Shown: positions 36,914-45,173 of the stretch, one piece after another
How positions within the stretch are numbered: position 1 is the stretch's first letter
Layout of the letters: each line of letters starts with the position of its first letter
Origin: Anaerostipes hominis (ex Lee et al. 2021)
Lineage (GTDB): Bacteria > Bacillota > Clostridia > Lachnospirales > Lachnospiraceae
Direction of reading: 5' to 3'
Assembly: GCF_002270485.1 (NCBI RefSeq)
Contig: NZ_NQOG01000010.1
Location: forward strand, 46,305-110,304
Length of the DNA: 64,000 nucleotides
Notes under the pieces: generated by a model
Databases searched by the model: none
The model's input: only the letters and a program-made list of their open reading frames with translations
Told to the model about the DNA's origin: nothing
Made by a program: the position numbers and the translations under genes

Positions 36914-37528
36914 ATGCCAGATCCAAAAGAACCAAGCGAAGTAGTGCCAAAGGAACCGGAAATAGTTCTGGAAGGAGGGACGGGAACAGATGTCGCGATC
37001 CCTGTACGCATCAATGCGGGAGTGAAATTTACGCTGCTGAAAAATCATTTTGTGGCTGCGCTCGAAAAGGACGGGGACGTCATGATGCTCCTGCTGGCAC
37101 CGACGGATTCTGCCGGACAGGAGGGAATGACCATACAGGAGATGGTGGAGGAAGTCAAGCAACTAATGGGAGCCAAAGAAGGAGACAAAGAAGTTGCGGA
37201 TATGGAGACTCAGCTGAACAGTACAGTGAGCAGTATGAGTGATCCTAAGAAAGCAGGCAGCGGTTTTGATCCTATGTCAATCCGTATCTATGTACAGCAG
37301 GCGTTTCTCTATTACCGTTCTGCTAAAAAGGAGGATGGAACAAAAGAAAAAGAGCTGGAATATGCCTTCAGTCTGAAAGCCGATACTTCAAAGCTTCTTG
37401 GAAACATGGACCTGTTCACTCTCGACGAAATCTATTTTTCAGTGTGGAAAACAAACCGTAAAAAGGTCACAGACACTATGAATATGTTTATGATCGAAGA
37501 CTTTTTGAAAGAGACGGCACAGGCCTGA
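36914..37528 (+). CDS. uncharacterised cluster protein 9 (204 aa)
   Basis: A 204-residue acidic soluble protein, last of the run. The N-terminus is Pro/Glu-rich (PDPKEPSEVVPKEPEIVLEG). A central predicted helix (MTIQEMVEEVKQLMGAKEGD) is followed by DPMSIRIYVQQAFLYYRSAK and a C-terminal domain with FSLKADTSKLLGNMDLFTLD and IYFSVWKTNRKKV. No family is recognised. ATG 36914 follows AAAGGAG, 19 bases after gene 8. A GC-rich stem-loop lies 32 bases after its stop. Confidence 0.55.
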   Translation: MPDPKEPSEVVPKEPEIVLEGGTGTDVAIPVRINAGVKFTLLKNHFVAALEKDGDVMMLLLAPTDSAGQEGMTIQEMVEEVKQLMGAKEGDKEVADMETQLNSTVSSMSDPKKAGSGFDPMSIRIYVQQAFLYYRSAKKEDGTKEKELEYAFSLKADTSKLLGNMDLFTLDEIYFSVWKTNRKKVTDTMNMFMIEDFLKETAQA

Positions 37529-37559
37529 AGCAGTTTGAAAATTATAAATAAACAGGAGA

Positions 37560-37592
37560 ACATTCCCGGGGGGCAGGAGCCTCCGGGAATGT
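37560..37592 (+). terminator. stem-loop ending the nine-gene cluster
   Basis: Perfect ACATTCCCGG/CCGGGAATGT arms around a GC-rich loop. The downstream T content is low (CTTGTGTTG), so termination may be partial. Its place after the last cluster gene supports a single transcription unit from 23921 to 37528. Confidence 0.65.
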
Positions 37593-37693
37593 CTTGTGTT
37601 GAGATATATTTTGAAGAAGTAGTGGAAATATTATAAAAATAGTATTATAATATAACAATAATATAATCAAATAATAATCAAAAGGAGTGCGTT

Positions 37694-37880
37694 ATGGCAG
37701 GAAAAGTTGAAGTATGTTTTTATTGTGATCCAAACCATCAGGGCAGAAAGGATCTTATGATCGAAGTGGGTCAATGAAGGAGGTGCTTTTGCCATCGGAA
37801 ACGATGAACCAAAATTCCTCACAGATGAAGAATATGAGACTATGATTGGTCAGCTAAAGAAGGAATTGAATATAAAATAA
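37694..37880 (+). pseudogene. frameshifted small gene (about 63 codons)
   Basis: AAAGGAG precedes ATG 37694, and 27 codons (MAGKVEVCFYCDPNHQGRKD...) run to a stop at 37775. The +1 frame from 37773 continues with plausible coding sequence (NEGGAFAIGNDEPKFLTDEE...) to a stop at 37880. Joining the two gives one small acidic protein, so a single-base indel has split it. A sequencing error or programmed frameshift is also possible. The gap 37529-38009 holds nothing else apart from an AT-rich stretch with TATAAT-like strings near 37650. Confidence 0.55.
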
Positions 37881-37946
37881 TGATCGAAGCTGAACAGATT
37901 TTGATCCCCGGAGTCTCTTCAGCTTTTTATCTGCTTTCATACAGGC

Positions 37947-37975
37947 TTGTGAGAGAAAGGAGAATCACTTATACT
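37947..37975 (+). promoter_or_regulatory. promoter of the MerR-methyltransferase gene
   Basis: TTGTGA (37947-37952), 17 bases, TATACT (37970-37975), about 35 bases before the start codon. The spacer is 17 bases rather than the 19 typical of MerR-activated promoters, so ordinary repression or basal expression is more likely. Confidence 0.55.
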
Positions 37976-38009
37976 GGTAGATAGAAACTGCGAGGGAGGC
38001 GGGAATCTT

Positions 38010-39197
38010 ATGCAGAAGTGTTATACTACCGGTGAATTTGCCAAAAAGGCGAAAGTAACCATCCGGACCATTCGGTATTATGATAAAAAAGGCATTTTAC
38101 AGCCGAGTTTCCGCAACGATGCCGGATACAGGATGTATACAGATCAGGACTTTTTAAAACTCCAAAAAGTGCTGTCTTTAAAATATCTGGGATTTTCCCT
38201 GGAAGAGATCAAAAATATGACCATTAACGATGACGTATCAGATATTACGAAATCTCTCCAGATGCAGGCGGATTTGCTGCACAAAAAAGCAGAGCATTTA
38301 AAGCTGATGGAAGAAGCTCTGCGAAAGACGACAAAAGTGATTGAAGAGACCAGCGAGGTAGACTGGAATGAGATTCTTGGCCTGATCCATATGACGAGTA
38401 TGGAGCGGACGCTGGTAGAACATTATCAAAATTCCACGAATCTGGATATCAGGATCAGCCTGCACGACAGGTTTTCTGTAAATAAACAGGGGTGGTTTCC
38501 GTGGCTTTTTTCTCTTGTGGATTTCAAGGACGCAGGCGCAGTGCTTGAGGTCGGCTGCGGCAACGGGCAGATGTGGAAAAATGAAAAAACAAAAGAACTG
38601 TCCGGTCTGAAAGTCGTGCTATCCGATATCTCGGAGGGGATGCTGTCTGATGCCGAAAAGAATATTGAACAGGTGAAAGGACCTGATTTTTCGTTTCAGA
38701 GGTTTGACTGCCAGAACATACCGTTTTCTGACAAGAGCTTTGACAGGGTCATTGCAAATCATGTGCTGTTTTATGTTGGCAGTCTTCAAAAGGCATTGGA
38801 GGAAATACACAGAGTAATGAAAGATGACGGGATTTTTTACTGCAGCGCTTATGGAAAAGAACATATGAAAGAAGTTACTATGCTGGTCCAGGAATTTGAT
38901 CCGCGTATCAGCTTGTCGGAAGTGAATCTTTTTGACATGTTTGGCCTTGAGGGAGGGGAAGCTGTCCTCAAAAGGTATTTTGCAGATGTGAAAAAGATTG
39001 AGTACGAGGATGCCCTGATCGTTACCGAGGCAGAGCCTCTGCTGGATTATATTCTTTCCTGCCATGGAAACCAGAATGAGATATTAAATGACCGTCAGAT
39101 GGAATTTAAGGAGTTTCTCAAAAAGAAAATAGATACACAGGGGCAAGTAAAAATTACGAAACAGTCTGGTGTATTTGTATCGAAGAAAGCGAAATGA
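38010..39197 (+). CDS. MerR regulator fused to SAM-dependent methyltransferase
   Basis: A 395-residue fusion. Residues 1-70 are a MerR winged helix (YTTGEFAKKAKVTIRTIRYYDKKG). A coiled coil follows (about 75-115). From about 160 to 300 comes a class I methyltransferase with the SAM-binding glycine loop AVLEVGCGNGQMW, the acidic VVLSDIS and the FDRVIANHVLFYV motif. The C-terminal 90 residues are unassigned. MerR proteins usually sense a small molecule in the C-terminal part. Here that part is an enzyme, so the protein may methylate the compound that induces it. ATG 38010 follows GGGAGGCGG-like sequence. Confidence 0.85.
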   Translation: MQKCYTTGEFAKKAKVTIRTIRYYDKKGILQPSFRNDAGYRMYTDQDFLKLQKVLSLKYLGFSLEEIKNMTINDDVSDITKSLQMQADLLHKKAEHLKLMEEALRKTTKVIEETSEVDWNEILGLIHMTSMERTLVEHYQNSTNLDIRISLHDRFSVNKQGWFPWLFSLVDFKDAGAVLEVGCGNGQMWKNEKTKELSGLKVVLSDISEGMLSDAEKNIEQVKGPDFSFQRFDCQNIPFSDKSFDRVIANHVLFYVGSLQKALEEIHRVMKDDGIFYCSAYGKEHMKEVTMLVQEFDPRISLSEVNLFDMFGLEGGEAVLKRYFADVKKIEYEDALIVTEAEPLLDYILSCHGNQNEILNDRQMEFKEFLKKKIDTQGQVKITKQSGVFVSKKAK

Positions 39198-39234
39198 TAA
39201 GAAAACAGATTTATACTGAAAATAAAGAAAGGAG

Positions 39235-39452
39235 CAAACTGCCCACATCGGTGGTTAGCCTCTGGGGTAAGAAATAAACCTACCTTGACTGGCAAAGTAC
39301 AAAGGTAGGTTTATTTATGTTATAGGAAGCTCCTGCGGAACCTCCTATAACATAAAGGTGCTACGCGGGTTGTGCACGGATGCGTAAGGAAATTATTTGC
39401 TTTCGGCAATCATGAACATTCCAAACGTTATCATTAAAGATAAGACAATATA
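39235..39452 (-). pseudogene. decayed type I toxin-antitoxin locus (holin-like toxin)
   Basis: On the minus strand a short frame reads YIVLSLMITFGMFMIAESK then stops at 39393. LSLMITFGMFxIA matches the hydrophobic core of the small putative holin-like toxins of Firmicutes, but the ATG and the C-terminal half are missing. Further along the same strand is a long AAATAAACCTACC/GGTAGGTTTATTT stem (39272-39316). Then comes GGCTAACCACCG-ATGTGGGC, the kind of sequence I recall at the antitoxin-RNA end of these loci. A 12-base perfect inverted repeat (39315-39326 with 39344-39355) sits in the middle. The order of parts fits a decayed module. Confidence 0.5.
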
Positions 39453-39491
39453 TTTACAAAAAAGAAAATGTTTAGAATATAAAATCAAGTC

Positions 39492-39522
39492 TTGACGATT
39501 ACGTTACGTCACCCACTATAAT
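39492..39522 (+). promoter_or_regulatory. possible rml operon promoter
   Basis: TTGACG (39492-39497) and a perfect TATAAT (39517-39522), but 19 bases apart, longer than optimal. The spacer contains ACGTTACGT, nearly palindromic. The start of rmlA is 43 bases downstream. A regulator may be needed for full use. Confidence 0.5.
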
Positions 39523-39564
39523 AACACTAACTGATAACGGACAAAGAGAAAGGGAATATTCATT

Positions 39565-40446
39565 ATGAAAGGAATTATTTTAGCCGGCGGCTCCGGGACA
39601 AGGCTGTATCCGCTGACAATGGTGACGTCAAAGCAGCTGCTTCCGATCTATGACAAGCCGATGATTTATTATCCGCTGTCTGTGCTCATGGACGCAGGCA
39701 TCAGGGAGATCCTGATCATTTCCACTCCGGATGATACCCCCCGGTTTGAGGCACTTTTAGGAGACGGACATCAGTTTGGTATCGAGCTTTCCTACGCGGT
39801 TCAGCTTTCACCGGACGGGCTTGCACAGGCATTTATCATTGGAGAAGAATTTATCGGTGATGACAATGTGGCTATGGTCCTGGGGGACAATATTTTTCAT
39901 GGACACGGGCTCAGGAAACGTCTTCAGACTGCGGCCAACAAAAAGAGCGGGGCTACGGTATTCGGCTATTATGTAGATGACCCGGAGAGGTTCGGCATTG
40001 TAGAGTTTGATTCTGACGGAAAAGCGATCTCCATAGAAGAGAAGCCGGAACATCCAAAGTCCAACTACTGTGTGACGGGACTGTATTTTTATGACAACCG
40101 GGTTGTAGAGTACGCAAAAAACCTTGCGCCTTCGGACAGAGGTGAGTTAGAAATTACAGATCTGAATAAAATCTACCTGGAAAACGGAGAACTGGAAGTT
40201 ACTCTGCTGGGACAGGGATTCACCTGGCTGGACACAGGGACACATGAATCCCTCGTGGAGGCGACCAACTTTGTCAAAACGGTGGAGACACATCAGCACA
40301 GAAAGATTGCATGCCCGGAGGAGATCGCATACCTTCAGCACTGGATCACCAGGGACCAGCTGTTAAAAGACATTGAGCCTCTGAAAAAGAACCAGTACGG
40401 ACAATACCTTTTGGATGTAATGAATGGGAAATATATAGACAAGTAA
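39565..40446 (+). CDS. rmlA: glucose-1-phosphate thymidylyltransferase
   Basis: A 293-residue RmlA (RfbA) that joins glucose-1-phosphate and dTTP to give dTDP-glucose, first step of dTDP-L-rhamnose synthesis. The nucleotide-binding start [16 protein letters not shown], the [17 protein letters not shown] stretch and VLGDNIFHG are all present. Length is standard for the full family. ATG 39565 follows AAAGGGAA. First gene of rmlABDC. Confidence 0.97.
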   Translation: MKGIILAGGSGTRLYPLTMVTSKQLLPIYDKPMIYYPLSVLMDAGIREILIISTPDDTPRFEALLGDGHQFGIELSYAVQLSPDGLAQAFIIGEEFIGDDNVAMVLGDNIFHGHGLRKRLQTAANKKSGATVFGYYVDDPERFGIVEFDSDGKAISIEEKPEHPKSNYCVTGLYFYDNRVVEYAKNLAPSDRGELEITDLNKIYLENGELEVTLLGQGFTWLDTGTHESLVEATNFVKTVETHQHRKIACPEEIAYLQHWITRDQLLKDIEPLKKNQYGQYLLDVMNGKYIDK

Positions 40447-40462
40447 GACGGGAGAAAACATT

Positions 40463-41494
40463 ATGAAGATTTTAGTGACCGGCGGCGCCGGATTTATCGG
40501 AGGGAATTTTGTTCATCACATGGTGAATAAGTATTCGAATGATGAGATCGTGAATCTGGATCTGCTCACCTATGCAGGGAATCTGGAGACTTTAAAACCT
40601 GTGGAAGACAAGCCCAACTATAAGTTTGTAAAGGGAGATATCGCGGATGAGCCGTTTATCATGGACCTGTTTGAAAAAGAGCGTTTTGACATGGTCGTCA
40701 ACTTTGCGGCGGAGAGCCATGTAGACCGCTCCATCACAGATCCGGGTATCTTTGTGACAACCAATGTAATGGGAACCAGAGTTCTTCTGGATGCCTCAAA
40801 AAAATACGGTGTAAAACGGTATCACCAGGTATCTACGGATGAAGTGTACGGGGATCTTCCTCTTGACCGTCCGGATTTGTTTTTTACGGAGGAGACACCT
40901 CTCCACACATCGAGTCCTTACAGCAGTTCCAAGGCCAGTGCAGACCTGTTTGTCCTGGCGTATTACCGCACATACGGACTCCCGGTGACAATTTCCAGAT
41001 GCTCCAATAACTATGGACCATATCATTTCCCGGAAAAGCTGATTCCGCTCATCATAAGCAGGGCGCTGGCGGATGAGGAACTTCCGGTATACGGAAAAGG
41101 GGAGAATGTAAGAGACTGGCTCCATGTGTCTGATCACTGTGAAGCCATCGATCTGATCCTCCATAAAGGAAAACCGGGGGAAGTCTACAATGTAGGCGGA
41201 CACAACGAACGCACAAACCTTGAGGTGGTGCAGACCATACTTAAAGCATTGGATAAGCCGGAAAGCCTGATCAAATTTGTGACAGACCGCCCGGGACACG
41301 ATATGCGCTATGCCATCGACCCGACAAAGATAGAGACAGAGCTTGGATGGAAGCCAAAGTATACATTTGATACCGGTATACGTCAGACGATCGAGTGGTA
41401 CTTAGACAACAAAGAATGGTGGCAGAATATTTTATCCGGTGAATATGCAAACTATTTTGAGAATCAGTATGGAAAAAGGTTAGAACAGGAGTAG
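40463..41494 (+). CDS. rmlB: dTDP-glucose 4,6-dehydratase
   Basis: A 343-residue short-chain dehydrogenase-type enzyme making dTDP-4-keto-6-deoxyglucose. The NAD-binding TGGAGFIGGNF loop, the STDEVYGDL catalytic region and the YSSSKAS Tyr/Lys pair are intact. It follows rmlA by 16 bases and precedes rmlD by three, all in one operon. Confidence 0.97.
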   Translation: MKILVTGGAGFIGGNFVHHMVNKYSNDEIVNLDLLTYAGNLETLKPVEDKPNYKFVKGDIADEPFIMDLFEKERFDMVVNFAAESHVDRSITDPGIFVTTNVMGTRVLLDASKKYGVKRYHQVSTDEVYGDLPLDRPDLFFTEETPLHTSSPYSSSKASADLFVLAYYRTYGLPVTISRCSNNYGPYHFPEKLIPLIISRALADEELPVYGKGENVRDWLHVSDHCEAIDLILHKGKPGEVYNVGGHNERTNLEVVQTILKALDKPESLIKFVTDRPGHDMRYAIDPTKIETELGWKPKYTFDTGIRQTIEWYLDNKEWWQNILSGEYANYFENQYGKRLEQE

Positions 41495-41497
41495 CGT

Positions 41498-42343
41498 ATG
41501 AGGGTATTAGTGACAGGGGCAGCCGGACAGCTGGGCCATGATGTCATGGACGAACTGAAAAAGAGAGGCCATGAGGGTATAGGTGTGGATGTACAGGAAA
41601 TGGACATCACAGACGCCGAAAAAGTACGGCAGGTGGTCACGGAAGCGGATGTGGAAGCGGTGATTCACTGTGCCGCTTACACTGCCGTGGATGCGGCAGA
41701 AGACAATGTGGAGCTTTGCAGGAAGATCAATGCAGACGGGACCCGGAATATAGCCGAGGTATGCCGGGATCTTGATCTTAAAATGATGTACATCAGCACA
41801 GACTATGTGTTTGACGGACAGGGAGAAAGACCGTGGGAGCCGGATGATGAGAGGAATCCGCTGAACGTATATGGACAGACAAAGTATGAAGGCGAGCTGG
41901 CCATCGAAGAATTTCTGGACCGCTATTTTATTGTGAGGATTGCCTGGGTATTCGGAGTCAACGGGAAAAACTTCATTAAGACGATGCTGAACCTTTCAAA
42001 GAATCATGAAAGACTCACGGTTGTAAATGACCAGACGGGATCTCCCACTTATACTTTTGATCTGGCCAGACTCCTCGTGGATATGGCAGAGACAGACAAG
42101 TATGGAAGGTATCATGCTACCAACGAAGGGCTGTGTACCTGGTATGAGTTTGCCTGTGAGATATTTAAACAGGCGGGGATCGAAATTGAAGTGGTTCCGG
42201 TGGGCAGCAACGAATATCCGGCGAAGGCAAGGAGGCCGAAGAACAGCCGGATGAATAAGGAAAAGCTGACACAAAAGGGTTTTGAAAGGCTGCCTTCATG
42301 GCAGGATGCGCTTGCCAGGTATTTAAAAGAAATCGGATATTAG
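41498..42343 (+). CDS. rmlD: dTDP-4-dehydrorhamnose reductase
   Basis: A 281-residue reductase for the last step to dTDP-L-rhamnose. TGAAGQLGHDV binds the nicotinamide cofactor. STDYVFDGQG and YGQTKYEGE contain the catalytic Thr/Tyr/Lys set. ATG 41498 begins three bases after rmlB ends. Its own site is weak, so translational coupling is likely. Confidence 0.96.
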   Translation: MRVLVTGAAGQLGHDVMDELKKRGHEGIGVDVQEMDITDAEKVRQVVTEADVEAVIHCAAYTAVDAAEDNVELCRKINADGTRNIAEVCRDLDLKMMYISTDYVFDGQGERPWEPDDERNPLNVYGQTKYEGELAIEEFLDRYFIVRIAWVFGVNGKNFIKTMLNLSKNHERLTVVNDQTGSPTYTFDLARLLVDMAETDKYGRYHATNEGLCTWYEFACEIFKQAGIEIEVVPVGSNEYPAKARRPKNSRMNKEKLTQKGFERLPSWQDALARYLKEIGY

Positions 42344-42352
42344 GAGGAACAG

Positions 42353-42907
42353 ATGGGAAAGATTAAGGTTACAGACTGTGATATTGAAGGACTGCATATC
42401 ATTGAGCCGGCAGTGTTTCCGGATGAGCGCGGATATTTCATGGAGACGTATAACCAAATGGATTTTGAAGAGGCAGGGCTTGGCATGACCTTTGTACAGG
42501 ATAATCAGTCCATGTCAGTAAAGGGGGTCCTCAGGGGACTTCATTTTCAGAAACAGTATCCGCAGGGAAAGCTGGTGCGCGTCGTCCGTGGTAAGGTGTT
42601 TGATGTGGCGGTGGACCTGAGAAAAGATTCTCAAACTTACGGAAAGTGGTTTGGGGTAGAATTATCCGCAGAGAATAAAAAGCAGTTTTATATTCCGGAA
42701 GGGTTTGCCCATGGCTTCCTTGTCCTCTCAGAGGAGGCGGAATTTTGCTATAAGTGTACAGACTTTTACCACCCCGGAGATGAAGGTGGGATCAGGTGGG
42801 ATGACCCTGACATCGGTATTAAATGGCCGCTTGAAGAGGGTACAGAGCTGGTGATCTCAGAAAAAGATCAAAAATGGTCCGGATTAAAGGACACTTTTAA
42901 GTTTTAA
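42353..42907 (+). CDS. rmlC: dTDP-4-dehydrorhamnose 3,5-epimerase
   Basis: A 184-residue cupin epimerase. Conserved elements are FPDERGYFMETY, VLRGLHFQ with the catalytic His, and YIPEGFAHGFLVLS. It follows rmlD by nine bases after TAGGAGG and completes the pathway. No glycosyltransferase or O-antigen-type export gene follows; the operon runs into decayed insertion sequences. Confidence 0.96.
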   Translation: MGKIKVTDCDIEGLHIIEPAVFPDERGYFMETYNQMDFEEAGLGMTFVQDNQSMSVKGVLRGLHFQKQYPQGKLVRVVRGKVFDVAVDLRKDSQTYGKWFGVELSAENKKQFYIPEGFAHGFLVLSEEAEFCYKCTDFYHPGDEGGIRWDDPDIGIKWPLEEGTELVISEKDQKWSGLKDTFKF

Positions 42908-43046
42908 AAGATAGCTGTTATTATAGCAGTGTGATAGGAAATATAGACAAAAATATAGAAAAGCCGGCGTACGGGCTGACTGATATGCTCCCCTTATAGT
43001 AGTCAGATCAAATAAAAAACTGTCACGATAAGGAGGAGCATATTTT

Positions 43047-43150
43047 ATGGGACAACATTCCAAATATTCTTTTGAAATGAAACTGTCCGCTGTCACAAAA
43101 TATCTGGAAGGAAACACTTCGCTAGAAAGCATTGCCCGAAGTTTGGGGAC
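43047..43150 (+). pseudogene. IS3-family orfA fragment
   Basis: AAGGAGGAGC precedes ATG 43047, and the first 34 or so residues (MGQHSKYSFEMKLSAVTKYL, then EGNTSLESIARSLGT) are the helix-turn-helix start of an IS3/IS150-type OrfA. Coding similarity stops near 43150, where an IS4-type fragment on the other strand begins. The sequence from about 42977 (TGACTGATATGCTCC) may include the left end of the element. The rest of the element is gone. Confidence 0.7.
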
Positions 43151-43167
43151 AAAAGTATTGTTTCCAT

Positions 43168-43715
43168 TTTGGTCATGTATTTGTATTTTTCTTTGTTCAC
43201 AGCATACGGATCGGTAGAGTGCCTTGTGATAACAATATCTTTTGTGATGTCAAAGACTTCACCAGCAGGTAAATTCAACCCGGATAAAATACTGCCATTG
43301 TTTTTAGTTGATTTTAACCTGACGACATAGTCGAATAGTTTTTCTTCCACATGAGCAAAAAAATTGTAGTTTTCATAGCCTCTGTCAGCCGTAATGATAA
43401 CAGGAAACCATTCCGGTAGACGTTCTGTCATAGTAACAACAGCTGCAAGCAGTCTATACCCTTTAAAAAGCTTGACATCTTGTGGAATAGAAGAAAATCT
43501 TTTAAAAAGTGTCGAAAAAGCTTCTGGCTTTATCTTTTGGCGTTGCTGAATGAACGCTGAAACAGAAGGAAAGTTGGAATCAAATTGAAAGTATTTGAGA
43601 AGTTCCTGTCCCAATGGAGCACTTCCCATAGATAAAATGAGTCTAATTACTGCGGAAAAACCAAGTTTTCGATGGCGTTTAAAATCCTTTTCTGGATTAA
43701 CCGGTCCCCTCCTTT
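43168..43715 (-). pseudogene. IS4-type transposase fragment, internally deleted
   Basis: The minus strand encodes an N-terminal region (NPEKDFKRHRKLGFSAVIRL, GSAPLGQELLKYFQFDSNFP) and then part of the DDE domain (VIITADRGYENYNFF). Between LFKGYRLLAA and VVTMTERLP about 100 residues normally found in IS4 transposases, including the first catalytic Asp, are missing. The C-terminus is cut at 43168. About 330 bases (43168-43499) are roughly 98% identical to the inverted copy at 49769-50097, which has the same internal deletion. No terminal repeat is found beside this copy. Confidence 0.75.
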
Positions 43716-43991
43716 TGTTATTTTGGCGAAGTTTTGTAAAGTTTTATAAAGTTTTGTACTTTTTTGATGTGATTTGTTTCTCACATTGATTTTTCATTTA
43801 TAGAGTAGTATAATAATAAGAATCATTAGGAATGAACAATCAATAAGTGCAGCGGTGATATGTCAATAGGTAATTGATAAAAAATGTGATTGTTTTTTGT
43901 CATAAATCCATAAAAATGGACACACCTACCCAAGCCCTGTCGACCAGTTTTTTTTAAATGAGCAGGGCGGACTCATCAGCAGATAGTAAAA
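43716..43991. other. intergenic between IS remnants
   Basis: AT-rich sequence with short tandem copies of AAAGTTTTRTAAAGTTTT near 43732-43760. No gene, promoter or terminator I can support. The right part, with GACCAGTTTTTTTTAAATGAGCAGGGCGGAC, may be the 3' end of the IS110-type element. Confidence 0.4.
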
Positions 43992-44805
43992 CTATTCTGC
44001 CGAACGATATAGACGATTGTCTTTGAGCAGTGCAAAGACCAACCGCACAAATTTACGGGCAGTTAATGCGAGTGCACGTTTGTGTTGATACCTGTTCACT
44101 TCCTTATATTTGGAGTGATAGAAGTTGCTGTACTCCGTGTCACATCTCACGAGAGACAAGGCGCCTTCACACAGGTAATATTTTAAAAGTCAGTTGCCGG
44201 ATTGTATCTGTTTTGTGTTTTCAGCTTCAAAGTCACCAGACTGATGCTGTCTCCATGCAAGACCGGCATACTTACCGAGCTGTGATTGGCTCGGAAAACG
44301 GTTGATATCACCAATCTCCGCCATGATTCCGGCAGAAATAACGGGACCTATACCCGGAATGGATATCAACACATTTGACAGGAGTTCTGCTTGGGCGGTA
44401 ATCTCCAAGATAAACCTCTTTGTTGATTCTACCGAAACGCAGGCAGTCAGGAATGATAAAGGAGTCCACATAATGATTCTTGGGCAGGTCATTGTATGCC
44501 TCTTTGAACTTTTTGACCTGCTTAGGATTGAGGACATGGATTTTCCGGTTGTAGGGTGTCAGAATGGCATCTTCCCTTAAGAAGTACACGAGATTGTCGC
44601 CATAAACAGAGGTGGCTTCGAGGCCGATAGTTACCGTGTCAAGGGAATGGGATGTTACAGAGGAAAAGATCCTTTTTACCATCTGAGCGGATCCGTCCTG
44701 CGAGTTAGCCACAGAGAAGTTGCTATGTTTACTGCCGTCAGGAAGCATCAGATAGACGACATTGGATTTGCTGCTCACATCAATACCGACGTAAAGTGGG
44801 TTCAT
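43992..44805 (-). pseudogene. IS110-family transposase, disrupted
   Basis: The start at 44805 (MNPLYVGIDVSSKSNVVYLM) holds the first catalytic Asp of the DEDD recombinase, followed by IGLEATSVYG and LNPKQVKKFKEAYNDLPK. At about 44415 the frame jumps from GDYR straight into the C-terminal transposase_20 domain (LLSNVLISIPGIGPVISAGI, KYAGLAWRQHQSGDF), with about 130 residues missing and a frame change. A stop then interrupts before the final EVNRYQHKRALALTARKFVR stretch, whose stop is at 43992-43994. At least two lesions make it inactive. Confidence 0.8.
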
Positions 44806-45173
44806 GATATCACCTTCTTTCTATGTTGGATTTGAGTGTTCAATCGGCTTGGTAAAACCCATGATCACGGAGCATCGACACCCTCGCGTATAAGAATCCA
44901 GTCTGAGATGGATTGACGCGAACCATACTGCCAGATGGCAATCCATAGACTCAGACAAACAGCCAGCAGGTTTGAAGCTAACATCCGTGTCAGGGGAACA
45001 GACTCACTATGAAGCAACCATTTCTGGTTCAACAGGAGGTAACAGAACTATTACCTGATTGACACTAAGGAACAATTATACCATGGGCTTTACTAAGCCT
45101 ATTGAACAAATTTTATTTAGTTATCAAGGTACATTTAATGTATCTAAAAGATATTATACGAGGAGGCATAGTA
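44806..45173 (-). other. left-end noncoding region of the IS110 element (possible bridge-RNA remnant) and leader of the surface gene
   Basis: No protein-coding signal apart from the end of the surface gene leader. In IS110 elements the noncoding DNA upstream of the recombinase encodes a structured bridge RNA that pairs with target and donor DNA. This 250-base stretch is in that position and is rich in short inverted repeats. An imperfect 26-base inverted repeat (44837-44862 with 45083-45108, 22 matches) frames it. Its right copy, with ATGGGCTTTACTAAGCC, ends 65 bases before the surface gene start. GAGGAGGCA at 45160-45168 is the surface gene ribosome binding site. Confidence 0.45.

Noticed and set aside
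23921..37528. Reading the nine-gene cluster as a phage tail, prophage or contractile injection system
   Set aside because: No sheath, tube, baseplate, spike, terminase, portal, integrase, holin or AAA+ ATPase is recognisable. The Ig-like modules alone are not enough.
38010..39197. Two separate genes for the MerR and methyltransferase parts
   Set aside because: A single uninterrupted frame covers both, and there is no internal ribosome site at the domain border that would support a second start.
43716..45173. CRISPR array or repeat-spacer structure
   Set aside because: Short repeats near 43732-43760 overlap each other, without regular spacers. No Cas gene is present in the window.
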